From CAYVWB01 sp964455395 (GTDB lineage Bacteria > Desulfobacterota > Desulfovibrionia > Desulfovibrionales > Desulfovibrionaceae): a stretch of 64,000 bases of DNA. The notes under the pieces were generated by a model that searched no databases, was not told the DNA's origin, and saw only the letters and a list, made by a program, of their open reading frames with translations. Made by a program: the position numbers and the translations under genes. Positions 19,430 through 28,086 of this stretch are shown here, piece by piece. The stretch lies in the NCBI GenBank assembly GCA_964455395.1, contig CAYVWB010000002.1, positions 62,001 through 126,000 on the forward strand, written 5' to 3'. Numbering within the stretch: position 1 is the first letter of the stretch; every line of letters starts with the position of its first letter.

Positions 19430-19572
19430 GGCCCCGTGGCGCGGTCGACGCCGGCCCCGGCGGGGCGGTCCCTCTGGCGTCGACCGTTCGCGGAACAGGC
19501 TGGTTGACGGGTGAAACGGCCGCGGTCCGTGCGCTGCTCCCCTCGACAGAAGCCCGGCGCCGCGGCTTCGAT
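19321..19572. repeat. 55-bp direct repeat: 3' fragment of the recombinase/Mop gene copied downstream
   Basis: Positions 19321-19375 (inside the gene, codons ~385-402) recur at 19518-19572, outside it, with one mismatch in 55. The second copy is 197 bp away and is not in an extended frame. It looks like a recent local duplication or a recombination scar. Confidence 0.9.
19442..19486. repeat. Perfect 11-bp inverted repeat past the recombinase/Mop gene
   Basis: CGGTCGACGCC (19442-19452) and GGCGTCGACCG (19476-19486) flank a 23-base GC-rich spacer, 12 bp after the stop codon. There is no T tract. It may be a terminator hairpin or a protein-binding site, and it lies between the two copies of the 55-bp repeat. 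Confidence 0.7.
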
Positions 19573-19599
19573 AAGGGATCGCAAGACAGGATCGCGGCT

Positions 19600-20874
19600 T
19601 CACCCCCGGGGAAGCAGCTGGTGCGTGGCGCAGAGCTGGAGGAACTCCTCGTAGTCCGGCGCCTGGCGCGCCTGGCAGGTGGCCCCGGCGAGGGTGATGT
19701 ACCTGGCCACGGCCGCGGCTTCGGCGCGTTCCCCCCGGGCGAGATGCACTTTGAGCAGGTACATGAAGGAGCGCATGGAGGGCTCGTCCGCCACGTTGTC
19801 GCACGCCAGCCGGAACGCTTCGTCGAAGCGACGCAGCGCCATCAGGCAGAGCGACTGCAACGTGCGACGCTCCCAGGCGGGGGCATGGTCGAGGGCGTGG
19901 GCGTCGTCTTCCCCGAACACGTGACCCAGCAACACTGTCAGCAGGAGCGCTTCCTCGGCCCGGCCCATGGCCAAGGCGCGTTGCGCACGGCGCAGTGTGG
20001 TGGCGGGGCCCATGGCCTGCACGGCGTTCGTATCCACATCGAATTCGCGGCGCAGGGCTTGGGGCATCGGCGCGGCCATGGCGCCTTTGAGCCGGCTGAG
20101 CCGGGTCCGGTCGAGCGGGCGTTCTCGGTGTACGGCTCGTCGGGTCTGCGCGATGAAACAGTCGGCGGAGCGGGTGTCGCTGTGTTGGAAGACATCGGCG
20201 CGGCCTTTGGCGGTTTTCTCCTCGTAATCCTGCTGGGATTTGTAGTGATAGTGGTTCAGCTGCACCCGCTTGGCAGTGAAGGGGAGGATGGGACACGTGG
20301 CGGGGAGGCCGTTTTCATCCACACAATGGTCGCCCGGCGCACGGAATCGGAAAAGGTGGGCGTTGTGCGCATGGCTGGCGCGCTTCGGTTGGACGATGCA
20401 CTTGACGTGGAGGCCCATGGCGCCGGGGTCCGTGAAGGCTTCCTGGTAGTTTTCCAGGACGAGCCCCGCCGGTCGGCCCAGACAGCCCGCCGAGCCGTAC
20501 GGGACCCAATGCGCCGCCAGGCCGCCGTGGGCTTCGTAGTCTTGCAGCAGGAGACGGACGTCGCGGTCCTGTTTGAGGATGAGGAATTCGTCCAGGTCGA
20601 AAAAGGCGATCCAGCGGAAGGCGTCCCGGTCGCGCTGCAAGCATTCGTTGTAACAGGGAATCTGCATGGACTTGCCGACCACGGGCCGCACCGTGACCAC
20701 GCCGGCCGCCACGAAGTCCGCAAGGCTTGTCGTCAGGGGGACGGCGCTTTCATTGTCGTAGAGGATGAAATGCTCGAAGCCGATGGCGTAGTGGTGGAGC
20801 AGCCACTCCCGCAGGAAGGGGTCTTCGTCCTTGACGATGGCGCAGAGGCAGGTGTGGCGCATGGGTTCCGGCAT
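19600..20874 (-). CDS. Glycosyltransferase of the GT2/GT92-like group with C-terminal helical region
   Basis: This 424-residue protein has an N-terminal glycosyltransferase domain (~1-240) of the type found in GT92/Glyco_tranf_2_4 proteins: CAIVKDEDPFLREWLLHHY, then HFILYDNES, and the metal-binding FFDLDEFLIL. The conserved region near FRWIAFFDLDE supports a nucleotide-sugar enzyme. The C-terminal ~180 residues are alpha-helical and repeat-like (RAQRALAMGRAEEALLL..., FDEAFRLA...), probably TPR-like. The start is the ATG at 20874; another ATG four codons later is possible. The acceptor is unknown, and no polysaccharide operon surrounds it. Confidence 0.75.
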   Translation of the reverse strand: MPEPMRHTCLCAIVKDEDPFLREWLLHHYAIGFEHFILYDNESAVPLTTSLADFVAAGVVTVRPVVGKSMQIPCYNECLQRDRDAFRWIAFFDLDEFLILKQDRDVRLLLQDYEAHGGLAAHWVPYGSAGCLGRPAGLVLENYQEAFTDPGAMGLHVKCIVQPKRASHAHNAHLFRFRAPGDHCVDENGLPATCPILPFTAKRVQLNHYHYKSQQDYEEKTAKGRADVFQHSDTRSADCFIAQTRRAVHRERPLDRTRLSRLKGAMAAPMPQALRREFDVDTNAVQAMGPATTLRRAQRALAMGRAEEALLLTVLLGHVFGEDDAHALDHAPAWERRTLQSLCLMALRRFDEAFRLACDNVADEPSMRSFMYLLKVHLARGERAEAAAVARYITLAGATCQARQAPDYEEFLQLCATHQLLPRG

Positions 20875-21056
20875 GGCTATGGGGGGGTGACGTGCAAGCG
20901 CCCCCACCATACCTACCCTCCCCCGCGAGGGCAACGGGGCGCAGCTGCGCGAACACGGACGCCGGCGCGGCTTGCCATCCGAGGCGGTCCAGGGCATGAG
21001 GAAACGCCGCGACCGCGCATTCCCATAACCGCAGCCCATCCACAAGGGAGACCGCC

Positions 21057-21572
21057 ATGGACAATCCTCACGTGTTGCTGGAGACCTCGCTGGGCGAGAT
21101 CCTCCTCGAACTCTATCCGGAAAAGGCCCCCCGGTCCGTCGCCAATTTCCTGCAGTATGTGGACGACGGCCATTACGACAAGACTCTCTTCCATCGTGTG
21201 GTCCGCGGCTTCGTCATCCAGGGCGGCGGGTACGATCTGCATTATCAAAAGAAGCCCACCCGCGACCCCATCCCCAACGAAGCGGCCAACGGCCTTCCCA
21301 ACGTCCACGGCGCGGTGGCCATGGCGCGCAGCCAGGACAAGGACTCCGCCATGGACGAGTTCTTCATCAACGCTGCGGACAACCCCGGTCTGGACCACGA
21401 AGACGAGACGGACGAGGGCTATGGCTACGCCGTCTTCGGGCAAGTGGTGGAGGGGCTGGATGTGGTCAAGAAGATCAACTGGAAGGTGACGAAACCCCGG
21501 CCCGAGCACCCCGAGTTGCCGGAGCTGCCCGTGGACGACATCATTCTGCGGAGCGCCATGCGCTATGAATGA
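21057..21572 (+). CDS. ppiB: Peptidyl-prolyl cis-trans isomerase, cyclophilin type
   Basis: This 171-residue cytoplasmic cyclophilin catalyses proline isomerisation during folding. The motifs FHRVVRGFVIQGG (catalytic Arg and Phe/Gln) and DEFFINAADNPGLD are typical, as is the C-terminal YAVFGQVVEGLDVVKKI. A ribosome site AAGGGAG lies 7 nt before the ATG, and no signal peptide is seen. It is followed by a small perfect hairpin and is probably transcribed alone. Confidence 0.95.
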   Translation: MDNPHVLLETSLGEILLELYPEKAPRSVANFLQYVDDGHYDKTLFHRVVRGFVIQGGGYDLHYQKKPTRDPIPNEAANGLPNVHGAVAMARSQDKDSAMDEFFINAADNPGLDHEDETDEGYGYAVFGQVVEGLDVVKKINWKVTKPRPEHPELPELPVDDIILRSAMRYE

Positions 21573-21582
21573 TTCGCTCACT

Positions 21583-21598
21583 GGCGGACGAATCCGCC
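21583..21598 (+). terminator. Small hairpin after ppiB
   Basis: GGCGGA-CGAA-TCCGCC is a perfect 6-bp stem with a tetraloop, 10 bp past the ppiB stop. No T tract follows, so termination is plausible but unproven. Confidence 0.35.
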
Positions 21599-21762
21599 GT
21601 CGCTCGGCGTATCGGAAACAGGGGGTGGGGTTCTGCGGTGGAAGCCCGAGCGCTTCATGACCGGCTGAAGGGCGAGGCGTGTCAAGCCGTGCCTGCCGTG
21701 GCGGAAGGGCTTGGCGAGGGGGACTCCGACTCCCTGACTCCCTGACGCCCTGACGTGGTGGC

Positions 21763-21794
21763 ACGGCGACATGGCGACATGGCGACACGGCGAC
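21763..21794. repeat. 8-bp tandem repeat, four units
   Basis: Four units of A(C/T)GGCGAC run in series, preceded by three copies of CCCTGAC-like sequence (21733-21755). They lie in the 415-bp gap between ppiB and the SnoaL-like gene, which otherwise shows no gene. Confidence 0.85.
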
Positions 21795-21987
21795 ATGGTG
21801 GTCACACGTCGTGACGTCATGATGGGGGCATGGCGACGCCGCGTTTCTTGTGGTATGGTGATTGCCGACTGCATGTGGCGCTTGCGCTTTGTCGCGGCGA
21901 CAGGTTTTTCGTCGCCCCCCGTCACCCCTGCCGCAGGGGTCTTGGGCGCAGGCGGACCGATCCTCACCTCTCACCCCTCCACGCATC

Positions 21988-22446
21988 ATGAAGCACGCTC
22001 CCGCTCCCGCCACGCCCCTGGACGCCTCCCCCACCCTGCTGGACAGCGGCGTGGCCGCCATGTTGACTGAATACGTCCGCCTCGCCAACGCACGCGACCT
22101 GGACGGCCTCATCGCGCTGTACGCGCCCGCTGCGGAGGTGCTGATGGACGGCCGGCCCATGCGGGATCCCCTGGAAAAGAACATGCGCACGGCCGTGAAC
22201 GCCTGGAGTCTGCTTTCCGCCAAGTTCGACACCCCCCGTGTGACGCATGAAACCGTGGAGACCGAGGCCGCGGAGGTGACTTTCGTGGTGCCGTCCAAAG
22301 GCCGCATCCTGCTGATGCGCAAGCGGTTCGACTTCGTGAAGCGGCTGGGTTTCCGGAGAATCGCCGATGAATGGAAGATCAGCCTGGACGAAACGAAGAA
22401 CGCCGGCTTGGTGAACTCCATCCTGGCGGCGGCGGGGTTGCCGTAG
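21988..22446 (+). CDS. SnoaL/NTF2-like protein of unknown function
   Basis: This small 152-residue protein matches the nuclear-transport-factor-2/SnoaL fold in pattern: a helix (AAMLTEYVRLANARDLDGLIALYA), then AEVLMDGRPMRD, then strands (EVTFVVPSKGRILLMRKRFDFV, EWKISLDE). The first ~20 residues are Pro/Ala-rich and not conserved-looking. Members range from enzymes to binding proteins, so no function is assigned. The ribosome site is weak, and the start at 21988 is the first ATG in a sensible position. Confidence 0.65.
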   Translation: MKHAPAPATPLDASPTLLDSGVAAMLTEYVRLANARDLDGLIALYAPAAEVLMDGRPMRDPLEKNMRTAVNAWSLLSAKFDTPRVTHETVETEAAEVTFVVPSKGRILLMRKRFDFVKRLGFRRIADEWKISLDETKNAGLVNSILAAAGLP

Positions 22447-22720
22447 AGGTATTTCATTGGAGTGGCGCTTCCGAAAGGGTGTTCGCGGTAGTGAGGCGAC
22501 GCTGCGTTGCAGTCGTGTTCCGTCGCGCGAACGTCACAGGTTTTTCGCCGGGACGCCTTGCACGTGAACGCGCAGTCGGGATAGTGTGGGCAAGGCGTAT
22601 TCTTTTCTTCCCCCAAGCCCTGCGCCGCCTGTCGATTCCTCGAGGGACCGGCGCGCCTGGGCGTCGGCTCATCGAGCAGTCGAGAAGCCATCCGTCACGC
22701 CATCCGCCAAGGAGGAGGCC

Positions 22721-23281
22721 ATGGATCGTTACGAAAGTTATTTCCGCTCCGTCGTGCACGCCGTGAAGGCCATCAACTCCACGCTGGAGCCTTCGGAAGT
22801 CATTGCAGCCATCGTGGAACAGACCGCCAAAGGCATGGGCGTCAAAGGCAGCACCTTGCGACTTCTGGACCGCAGCCGCAAGTACCTGAAAGCCTCGGCT
22901 TCCTACGGTCTTTCCCGCGACTATCTGCGCAAGGGCCCCATCGAAGTGGAGAAAAGCGGCGTGGACCAGATGGCGCTGAAAGGCGACGTGGTGGAAATCG
23001 AAGACGTCTGTTGCGACGCCCGCTTCCAGTACCCGGACGCCGCGCGCGATGAAGGCATCGTCTCCATGTTGGTGGCGCCGTTGACCACCGACCAGCGCGT
23101 CATCGGCATCATGCGCGTCTACACCAGCGAGAAACACGCTTTCGACGACGCGGAGAAGGAATTCCTCAACGCCATCTCGGACATCAGCGCCATGGCCATC
23201 GAGAACGCGCGGCTCCACCAGGCCCTCAAGACGGACTACGAAATGCTCTCGGCTTTCGAGACCCGCATTTTCGAAGACTAA
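22721..23281 (+). CDS. GAF-domain sensor protein
   Basis: This 186-residue protein is essentially one GAF domain (~20-165: LEPSEVIAAIVEQTAKGMGVKGSTLRLLD ... DEGIVSMLVAPLTTDQRVIGIMRVYTS), flanked by short helices and with no output domain. GAF domains bind small ligands or cofactors; here CC at residues ~92-93 could be relevant. A strong ribosome site (AAGGAGGAGG) precedes the ATG. It ends 27 bp before gap, so it is probably co-transcribed and may modulate glycolytic flux or the GAPDH enzyme. That link is inference from position. Confidence 0.88.
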   Translation: MDRYESYFRSVVHAVKAINSTLEPSEVIAAIVEQTAKGMGVKGSTLRLLDRSRKYLKASASYGLSRDYLRKGPIEVEKSGVDQMALKGDVVEIEDVCCDARFQYPDAARDEGIVSMLVAPLTTDQRVIGIMRVYTSEKHAFDDAEKEFLNAISDISAMAIENARLHQALKTDYEMLSAFETRIFED

Positions 23282-23308
23282 ACCCCACGTTCCCGCGAGG
23301 AGATTTCC

Positions 23309-24325
23309 ATGGATACGCTCAGAGTCGGCATCAACGGCTTCGGCCGCATCGGTCGTCAAGTGCTCAAAGCCATGCGCGAACGCTGGGAGAAGGATCTCCA
23401 GGTGGTCGCCGTCAACGACCTCTTCGACACCGCCACCAACGCCCACCTGCTGGAGTTCGACACCAACTACGGCCACACCCCCTTCGACGTTTCCGCCACC
23501 GAGGAGAGCCTGACTTACGGCGGGTGGGAAATCCGCTGCTTCGCGCAGCGCGACCCCCGCGAGATACCCTGGGGCGACATGGGCGTGGACGTGGTGGTGG
23601 AGTCCACCGGCATCTTCCGCACCGGGCCTCAAGCCATGGCGCACGTCAAAGCCGGCGCCAGCAAGGTCGTCATCTCCGCGCCCGCCAAGGAGGAGGACGT
23701 CACGCTGGTGCTCGGCGTCAATGAAGATCAGTACGATCCCAAGAACCACGTCATCATCTCCAACGCGTCTTGCACCACCAACTGCCTGGCGCCGCCGGCC
23801 AAAGTCATCCACGAGAATTTCGGGATCAAGCACGGCGCCATGTGCACCATCCACTCCTACACCAACGACCAGCGCATCCTGGACCTGCCCCACAAGGACC
23901 TGCGCCGCGCTCGCGCCGCCGGTCAGAACATCATTCCCACCACCACCGGCGCCGCCAAAGCCGTGGCCCTGGTGTTGCCGGAACTCAAGGGCAAGCTGGA
24001 AGGCTACTCCATGCGGGTGCCCACCCCCACCGTCTCCGTGGTGGATTTCTCGTGCGTGCTGGAAAAACCCACGGACACCGAAGCTTTCCGCGGCGTGCTC
24101 AAAGCTGCGGCGGAAGGCCCCATGCAGGGCGTATTGGGCTATTCGGACCGCCCCCTCGTCTCCATGGACTTCAAAGGCGACCCCCGCTCCTCCATCATCG
24201 AAGCGGAATACTGCGCCATCCAGGAGGGGACCTTCGCCAAACTCGTCACGTGGTACGACAACGAGTGGGGCTACTCCTGCCGCGTCGCCGACCTCGCCAA
24301 GCTCATGAAGGACCGCTGGGTGTAA
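23309..24325 (+). CDS. gap: Glyceraldehyde-3-phosphate dehydrogenase, type I
   Basis: This enzyme oxidises glyceraldehyde-3-phosphate with NAD(P) and phosphate in glycolysis or gluconeogenesis. The 338-residue protein has the Rossmann start [12 protein letters not shown], the active site [12 protein letters not shown] with the nucleophile Cys, and [15 protein letters not shown] near the C-terminus. A CGAGGAGA ribosome site precedes the ATG. It follows the GAF gene closely and is convergent with korB. Confidence 0.98.
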   Translation: MDTLRVGINGFGRIGRQVLKAMRERWEKDLQVVAVNDLFDTATNAHLLEFDTNYGHTPFDVSATEESLTYGGWEIRCFAQRDPREIPWGDMGVDVVVESTGIFRTGPQAMAHVKAGASKVVISAPAKEEDVTLVLGVNEDQYDPKNHVIISNASCTTNCLAPPAKVIHENFGIKHGAMCTIHSYTNDQRILDLPHKDLRRARAAGQNIIPTTTGAAKAVALVLPELKGKLEGYSMRVPTPTVSVVDFSCVLEKPTDTEAFRGVLKAAAEGPMQGVLGYSDRPLVSMDFKGDPRSSIIEAEYCAIQEGTFAKLVTWYDNEWGYSCRVADLAKLMKDRWV

Positions 24326-24579
24326 GCGGATCCTTGATGCTCCCATGCGCCGGAGGGGTCGACCCACTCCTCGGAGCGCATGCGCGCGGGCCGTGTCGCG
24401 ACTCTCATCGTCGCCGCGGCCCGCGTCTCGTTTGCTGCGCATGAACCGGCCGAGCCGGAGCCGGGCGCGACAGCCTCGGTCCGCGTCCCTGCGGTGTGAC
24501 TGGACGGATGTGAAGCCTTCCGCCGCGGCGACGCCGTGTCGTGATTCTCAGCGTCGCGGCGGTCCGCCCGGAAATCCAC

Positions 24580-24626
24580 GTGCGGCCGATCAGCGAGGCG
24601 TCGGCGACGCCTGCGATCGACCGCAC
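24580..24626. repeat. Inverted-repeat hairpin between gap and korB
   Basis: GTGCGG (24580-24585) pairs with CCGCAC (24621-24626). Inside lies a shorter palindromic element, AGGCGTCGGCGACGCCT (24596-24612). It lies in the 345-bp space between convergent genes and may end both transcripts. GAAAA follows on the plus strand but no T tract does. Confidence 0.4.
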
Positions 24627-24670
24627 GAAAAGGGGCGCGGGGGCGATGCATGCCACCCACGTCTGCGTCT

Positions 24671-25519
24671 TTACGCCATGCGCATCATGACGTCGCGGAC
24701 TTTGTCGAGATCCGGAGGCCGGTTGTAGAGGGGCTCGCCGCAGACTTGCTGCAACGCCTGACAGAGGCCGGGGCGGTCGTTCCTGTAGAGCACGCCGGTG
24801 GGGATCGTCTCGCCGAACTCCTCGGCCTTGGCCATGGCGGCTTCGAAGTTGGTGGGGTCGTAGTCCGCCGGCAGCGGTTCGACGCGTTCCTTGTACCAGG
24901 CGAAGGTGTTCACCTTGTTGAAGGAGACGCAAGGCTGCAGCACGTCCACCAAGGCGAAGCCGGGGCTCTTGTGCGCCTGGACGATGAGGTCGGCGAGCTG
25001 GTCGATGTCGCCGGCGAAACCGCGCGCCACGAAGTTCGCGCGCAAGGCGATGGCCACGGCCAGCGGTCGGAACTTGGCGTTCTTCACGCCGAAGGGCTGC
25101 GCTTTGGTCACATGGTTTTCGTCCGTGGTGGGGCTCGCTTGACCTTTGGTGAGACCGTAGATCTGGTTGTCGTGGGCCACCAGCACCATGTCCACATTGC
25201 GGCGCAGGGCTGCGAGAAAGTGGTTGCCGCCTTCGCCATAGTTGCAGCCGTCGCCGGAGTGGGCGAAGATGGCCAGTTTCGGGTTGACGAGCTTGGCCGC
25301 CTGCGCCGGGGGCAGGCCGCGGCCGTGCAAGCCGTTGAAGACGTTGCACTTGAGGTAATGCGGGAGCTTGGCGGCTTGGCCGATGCCGGAGAAGTAGCCC
25401 ACCTGATGGGGCGCGAGATCCAACGTGGCGAGGGCCTTTTTCACCGCCTTGAGGATGGAGAAGTTGCCGCAGCCGGGACACCAGGCGGTCTCGAAGTCGC
25501 CGTAATCTTCCGGTTTCAT
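24671..25519 (-). CDS. korB: 2-oxoacid:ferredoxin oxidoreductase, beta subunit
   Basis: This is the thiamine-pyrophosphate subunit of a ferredoxin-dependent 2-oxoacid (probably 2-oxoglutarate) oxidoreductase, which makes or cleaves the acyl-CoA thioester in anaerobes. Visible are the cluster-ligand motif WCPGCGN (C14, C17), a later QPCVSFN cysteine, and the TPP motif GDGCNYGEGGNHF...NVDMVLVAHDNQIYG. At 282 residues it has the two-subunit KorB length. The start at 25519 has AAGGAGCATTCCCC upstream. It follows korA by 12 bp. Substrate assignment between 2-oxoglutarate and other oxoacids is by family resemblance only. Confidence 0.9.
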   Translation of the reverse strand: MKPEDYGDFETAWCPGCGNFSILKAVKKALATLDLAPHQVGYFSGIGQAAKLPHYLKCNVFNGLHGRGLPPAQAAKLVNPKLAIFAHSGDGCNYGEGGNHFLAALRRNVDMVLVAHDNQIYGLTKGQASPTTDENHVTKAQPFGVKNAKFRPLAVAIALRANFVARGFAGDIDQLADLIVQAHKSPGFALVDVLQPCVSFNKVNTFAWYKERVEPLPADYDPTNFEAAMAKAEEFGETIPTGVLYRNDRPGLCQALQQVCGEPLYNRPPDLDKVRDVMMRMA

Positions 25520-25531
25520 GGGGAATGCTCC

Positions 25532-27223
25532 TTATTGGCCGGGGGTCAGCCGGTCCAGAATGTAGCGGGCGGTGAAAGGCAAGCCGTCGTAGCGCAGGAT
25601 CTGCGCATCAGGGACGAAGCCGGTGGTCTGCCGCAACAACGCAGCGAACTGCCCGGTGCTGTTGCCTTCCACCACGACGGTCTTGCTCTGTTGTTCCAGG
25701 ATGGATTCGAACTGCGCGGGCTTCAACGGATAGACTTGGCTGAAATGGAGCACGCTGGCGACCGTGCCCTGCCCCGTGAGGATTTCAGCGGCCTCCATGG
25801 CCGGCCCCAGGGTGGAGCCCCAGCAGATGAGACAGACATCCGCCACGGCTTCGCCGATGAGCGTGGGCGCGATCACCTCGTCCAGCAGCACGTCCATCTT
25901 GCGCAGACGCTTGTCCTGCTGGGCGATACGCATGCCGTGGTCCTCCGTGATGTGGCCTTCCTCGTCGTGCTCGTCGGAGTCCAGAAGCACCAGATACTCC
26001 CCTTCCCCGGGGATGAGCCGCGGCGAGACGCCGGAAGGCGTGACGCGATAGCGCTTGTAGTCGGCGGGGTTGTCCGTCTCGGCGCCGGGGCTGGCGAGTG
26101 GCGGGAGGCTTGCGAGATCGAAGGGGGCCTGGTCGCGGTAGGAGTCCGCCAGGAACTGATCCGTGAGCACGAAGACCGGGGACTGCGCCTTCTCCGCCAC
26201 GTCGAAAGCGGTGTAGGTGCGGTGGAAGCATTGGTTGATGTCGCCGGGAGCGTAGATGGCGCGGGGAAACTCGCCATGCCCGCTGTAGAGCGCCAGGTTC
26301 AGGTCGCCTTGTTCGGTGCGGGTGGGCAGCCCCGTGGCCGGTCCGGGTCGCATGGCGAGCACGAAGACAAGCGGCGTCTCCGTGATGCCGGCAAGGCTCA
26401 CGCCTTCGCTCATGAGCGCCATGCCCCCGCCGGAGGTGGGAACCAGCGCGCGCGCCCCGGCGTAGGAAGCGCCCACGCCCATGTTCACAGCGGCGATCTC
26501 GTCCTCTGCTTGCTCCACGATGATGCCCAGCTCCGCCGCGTTGGCGATGAGGTTCAACGCCACGGAAGTGGAGGGCGTCATGGGGTAGAAGCTGCAGAAA
26601 CGCACGCCGGCGGCCATGGCCCCGAGGGCGATGGCTTCGTTGCCGTGGATCATGAGCGTTTCGCCGCGTTCCACGGGTTTGGGCAACCGGGTGAAATCCG
26701 GCGACTGATCCGCCACCCACTGCATGGCTTTGTCCAGCACGTCCAGATTCTGGGTGATGATCTCCTCGCCTTTCTTCTTGAATGTCTGACGCATGAGCTC
26801 CGCCGGAGCCTCGCGGGAGAGGCCCAGCAGTTGACACAGCGCCCCGAGCGCAGCGGTGTTCTCGAAGAGCGGCTTGGGGATGAGTTCCTTGTAGGGAAGC
26901 TTGAGAGCCTTGGCGCCTTCGTCGTCCATGGACTCGCCGAGCAACGCGACGCCACGCGGGGTGAGCGCGCTCTTGTGGAGGGTGACGGTCTCCTGGTTGA
27001 GAGCGACGAGGATGTCCACGTCCTCGACGGGGGCGCCCAGGGGGGTGGCGCCGCAACGGATGGCGAAGGTGTTGTGCCCGCCGCGGATGCGCGACAAGTA
27101 GTCCTGCGTGACCACGATGTGGTAGCCGGAGCGCACGAGACACTTGGCGAGGAGCTGGCCGACTGTCGCCAGCCCTTGACCCGCTTCGCCGCCTATGAGG
27201 ATGTTGGTGCTTTCGATGGCCAT
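25532..27223 (-). CDS. korA: 2-oxoacid:ferredoxin oxidoreductase, fused gamma-alpha subunit
   Basis: This 563-residue subunit combines the CoA-associated gamma domain (~1-180; NILIGGEAGQGLATVGQLLA, YLSRIRGGHNTFAIR) with the alpha pyrimidine-binding domain (~200-563; HGNEAIALGAMAAGVRFCSFYPMTP). This fusion is typical of KorA. An ATG at 27223 after GGAGACCCC is used. It forms an operon with korB downstream and carries no ferredoxin-like delta subunit, so the electron acceptor is an external ferredoxin. Confidence 0.92.
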   Translation of the reverse strand: MAIESTNILIGGEAGQGLATVGQLLAKCLVRSGYHIVVTQDYLSRIRGGHNTFAIRCGATPLGAPVEDVDILVALNQETVTLHKSALTPRGVALLGESMDDEGAKALKLPYKELIPKPLFENTAALGALCQLLGLSREAPAELMRQTFKKKGEEIITQNLDVLDKAMQWVADQSPDFTRLPKPVERGETLMIHGNEAIALGAMAAGVRFCSFYPMTPSTSVALNLIANAAELGIIVEQAEDEIAAVNMGVGASYAGARALVPTSGGGMALMSEGVSLAGITETPLVFVLAMRPGPATGLPTRTEQGDLNLALYSGHGEFPRAIYAPGDINQCFHRTYTAFDVAEKAQSPVFVLTDQFLADSYRDQAPFDLASLPPLASPGAETDNPADYKRYRVTPSGVSPRLIPGEGEYLVLLDSDEHDEEGHITEDHGMRIAQQDKRLRKMDVLLDEVIAPTLIGEAVADVCLICWGSTLGPAMEAAEILTGQGTVASVLHFSQVYPLKPAQFESILEQQSKTVVVEGNSTGQFAALLRQTTGFVPDAQILRYDGLPFTARYILDRLTPGQ

Positions 27224-27260
27224 GGGGTCTCCATTGGGTGCGTGTCAGCCGCGGACAACC

Positions 27261-27296
27261 GACTGCGACGATTGCGACGACTGCGGCGACTGCGAC
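27261..27296. repeat. 9-bp tandem repeat, four units
   Basis: GACTGCGAC, GATTGCGAC, GACTGCGGC and GACTGCGAC run in series in the 257-bp gap upstream of korA. The function is unknown. The position would place it in the korA leader or promoter region. Confidence 0.85.
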
Positions 27297-27335
27297 CGTG
27301 CGGGGTGGATGGTCCGAAAAACATGCGGAGCCTGA

Positions 27336-27363
27336 CTAGCCGCGCGCCCTGGCTCGCGGCTAG
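27336..27363. repeat. Perfect 9-bp inverted repeat upstream of korA
   Basis: CTAGCCGCG and CGCGGCTAG flank a 10-base loop. It lies about 120 bp past the rubrerythrin-like gene stop and 110 bp before korA. It may be a terminator hairpin for the former (five T occur 12 bases on) or an operator for the latter. Confidence 0.55.
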
Positions 27364-27480
27364 GCGTTGTTGCGTCCATTGGGCCGCAGGGTATTGCGCG
27401 GACTGCTGGAACGCGCAGGGAAGGCGTTCTGTGGCGAAGCGCGCTGAAGCGCGGACCTGTCCCGGTCATGGCGGCCGCCG

Positions 27481-28020
27481 CTACTCCGTCTGGTAGGGTT
27501 TCTTGTCCGCGAAGGTCCAGGCGTCCGGATCTTCGTAATACCACTTCATGTCGTTGACGAGCATGTACTGCCCCTTGGCGTCCTGCACGAGGAGACGCAG
27601 CAGTTCGACCTCCGCCGGGTCCGTCTGCGGCGTCGAATCCGCGTCGGCTTCCGCGTGTTTGCCTTCGAAGAAGCGGGTCAGCTCCAGCTCCTTGGCGGCG
27701 GCTTCGTCCACGGCGGCGAGTTCGTCCGCGGGGCAAGCCGAGGGCTCTTTCCCTGCAGCCACGTGTCTGAACATACCTTGCGGCGCAGGCTCGAAGGGGC
27801 CGGCCTGGTCGCACGCGTCCTGCAGGCTGACGCCCTGCTCCACCATCGCGTGGATGGCCTCCAGCCGGTCCAGACGGGTTTTCTTCAGATCGGCCAGACG
27901 GGTGAAAGCGTCGCGGACCACCGCGGCGCCGCACGACTGCGCGTGGGCTTCGTAGAACGCAATCGCCGCGCGAACCAGCTCCATGGCTTCGCACAGCGTC
28001 TGCTCGGTGCGCTGGGACAT
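27481..28020 (-). CDS. Rubrerythrin-like/ferritin-like domain protein
   Basis: This 179-residue protein has an N-terminal helical pair like the first half of a rubrerythrin four-helix bundle (TEQTLCEAMELVRAAIAFYEAHAQ..., DAFTRLADLKKTRLDRLEAI). The ExxH iron ligands expected in the second helix are not kept (DLKKTRL). A Pro/Ala linker leads to a C-terminal region ending MKWYYEDPDAWTFADKK. It is 66 bp downstream of the ferritin gene on the same strand, and its ATG follows CAAGGAGCAACG. Likely role: oxidative-stress or iron handling, with doubt about metal binding. Confidence 0.65.
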   Translation of the reverse strand: MSQRTEQTLCEAMELVRAAIAFYEAHAQSCGAAVVRDAFTRLADLKKTRLDRLEAIHAMVEQGVSLQDACDQAGPFEPAPQGMFRHVAAGKEPSACPADELAAVDEAAAKELELTRFFEGKHAEADADSTPQTDPAEVELLRLLVQDAKGQYMLVNDMKWYYEDPDAWTFADKKPYQTE

Positions 28021-28086
28021 CGTTGCTCCTTGCCTGCGCCGGGAAGGCGGCGCGCCGTCTTCCCGGCTGTTCCTGACGGAAGACGG

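Noticed and set aside
21733..21800. Short repeats as a CRISPR array
   Set aside because: Units are 8 bp in direct tandem with no spacers and no cas genes.
24650..27496. A 948-codon open frame on the plus strand opposite korB-korA
   Set aside because: It is the antisense shadow of two strongly conserved genes; its translation is His/Gly/Val-rich without domain patterns, as expected from high-GC antisense frames.
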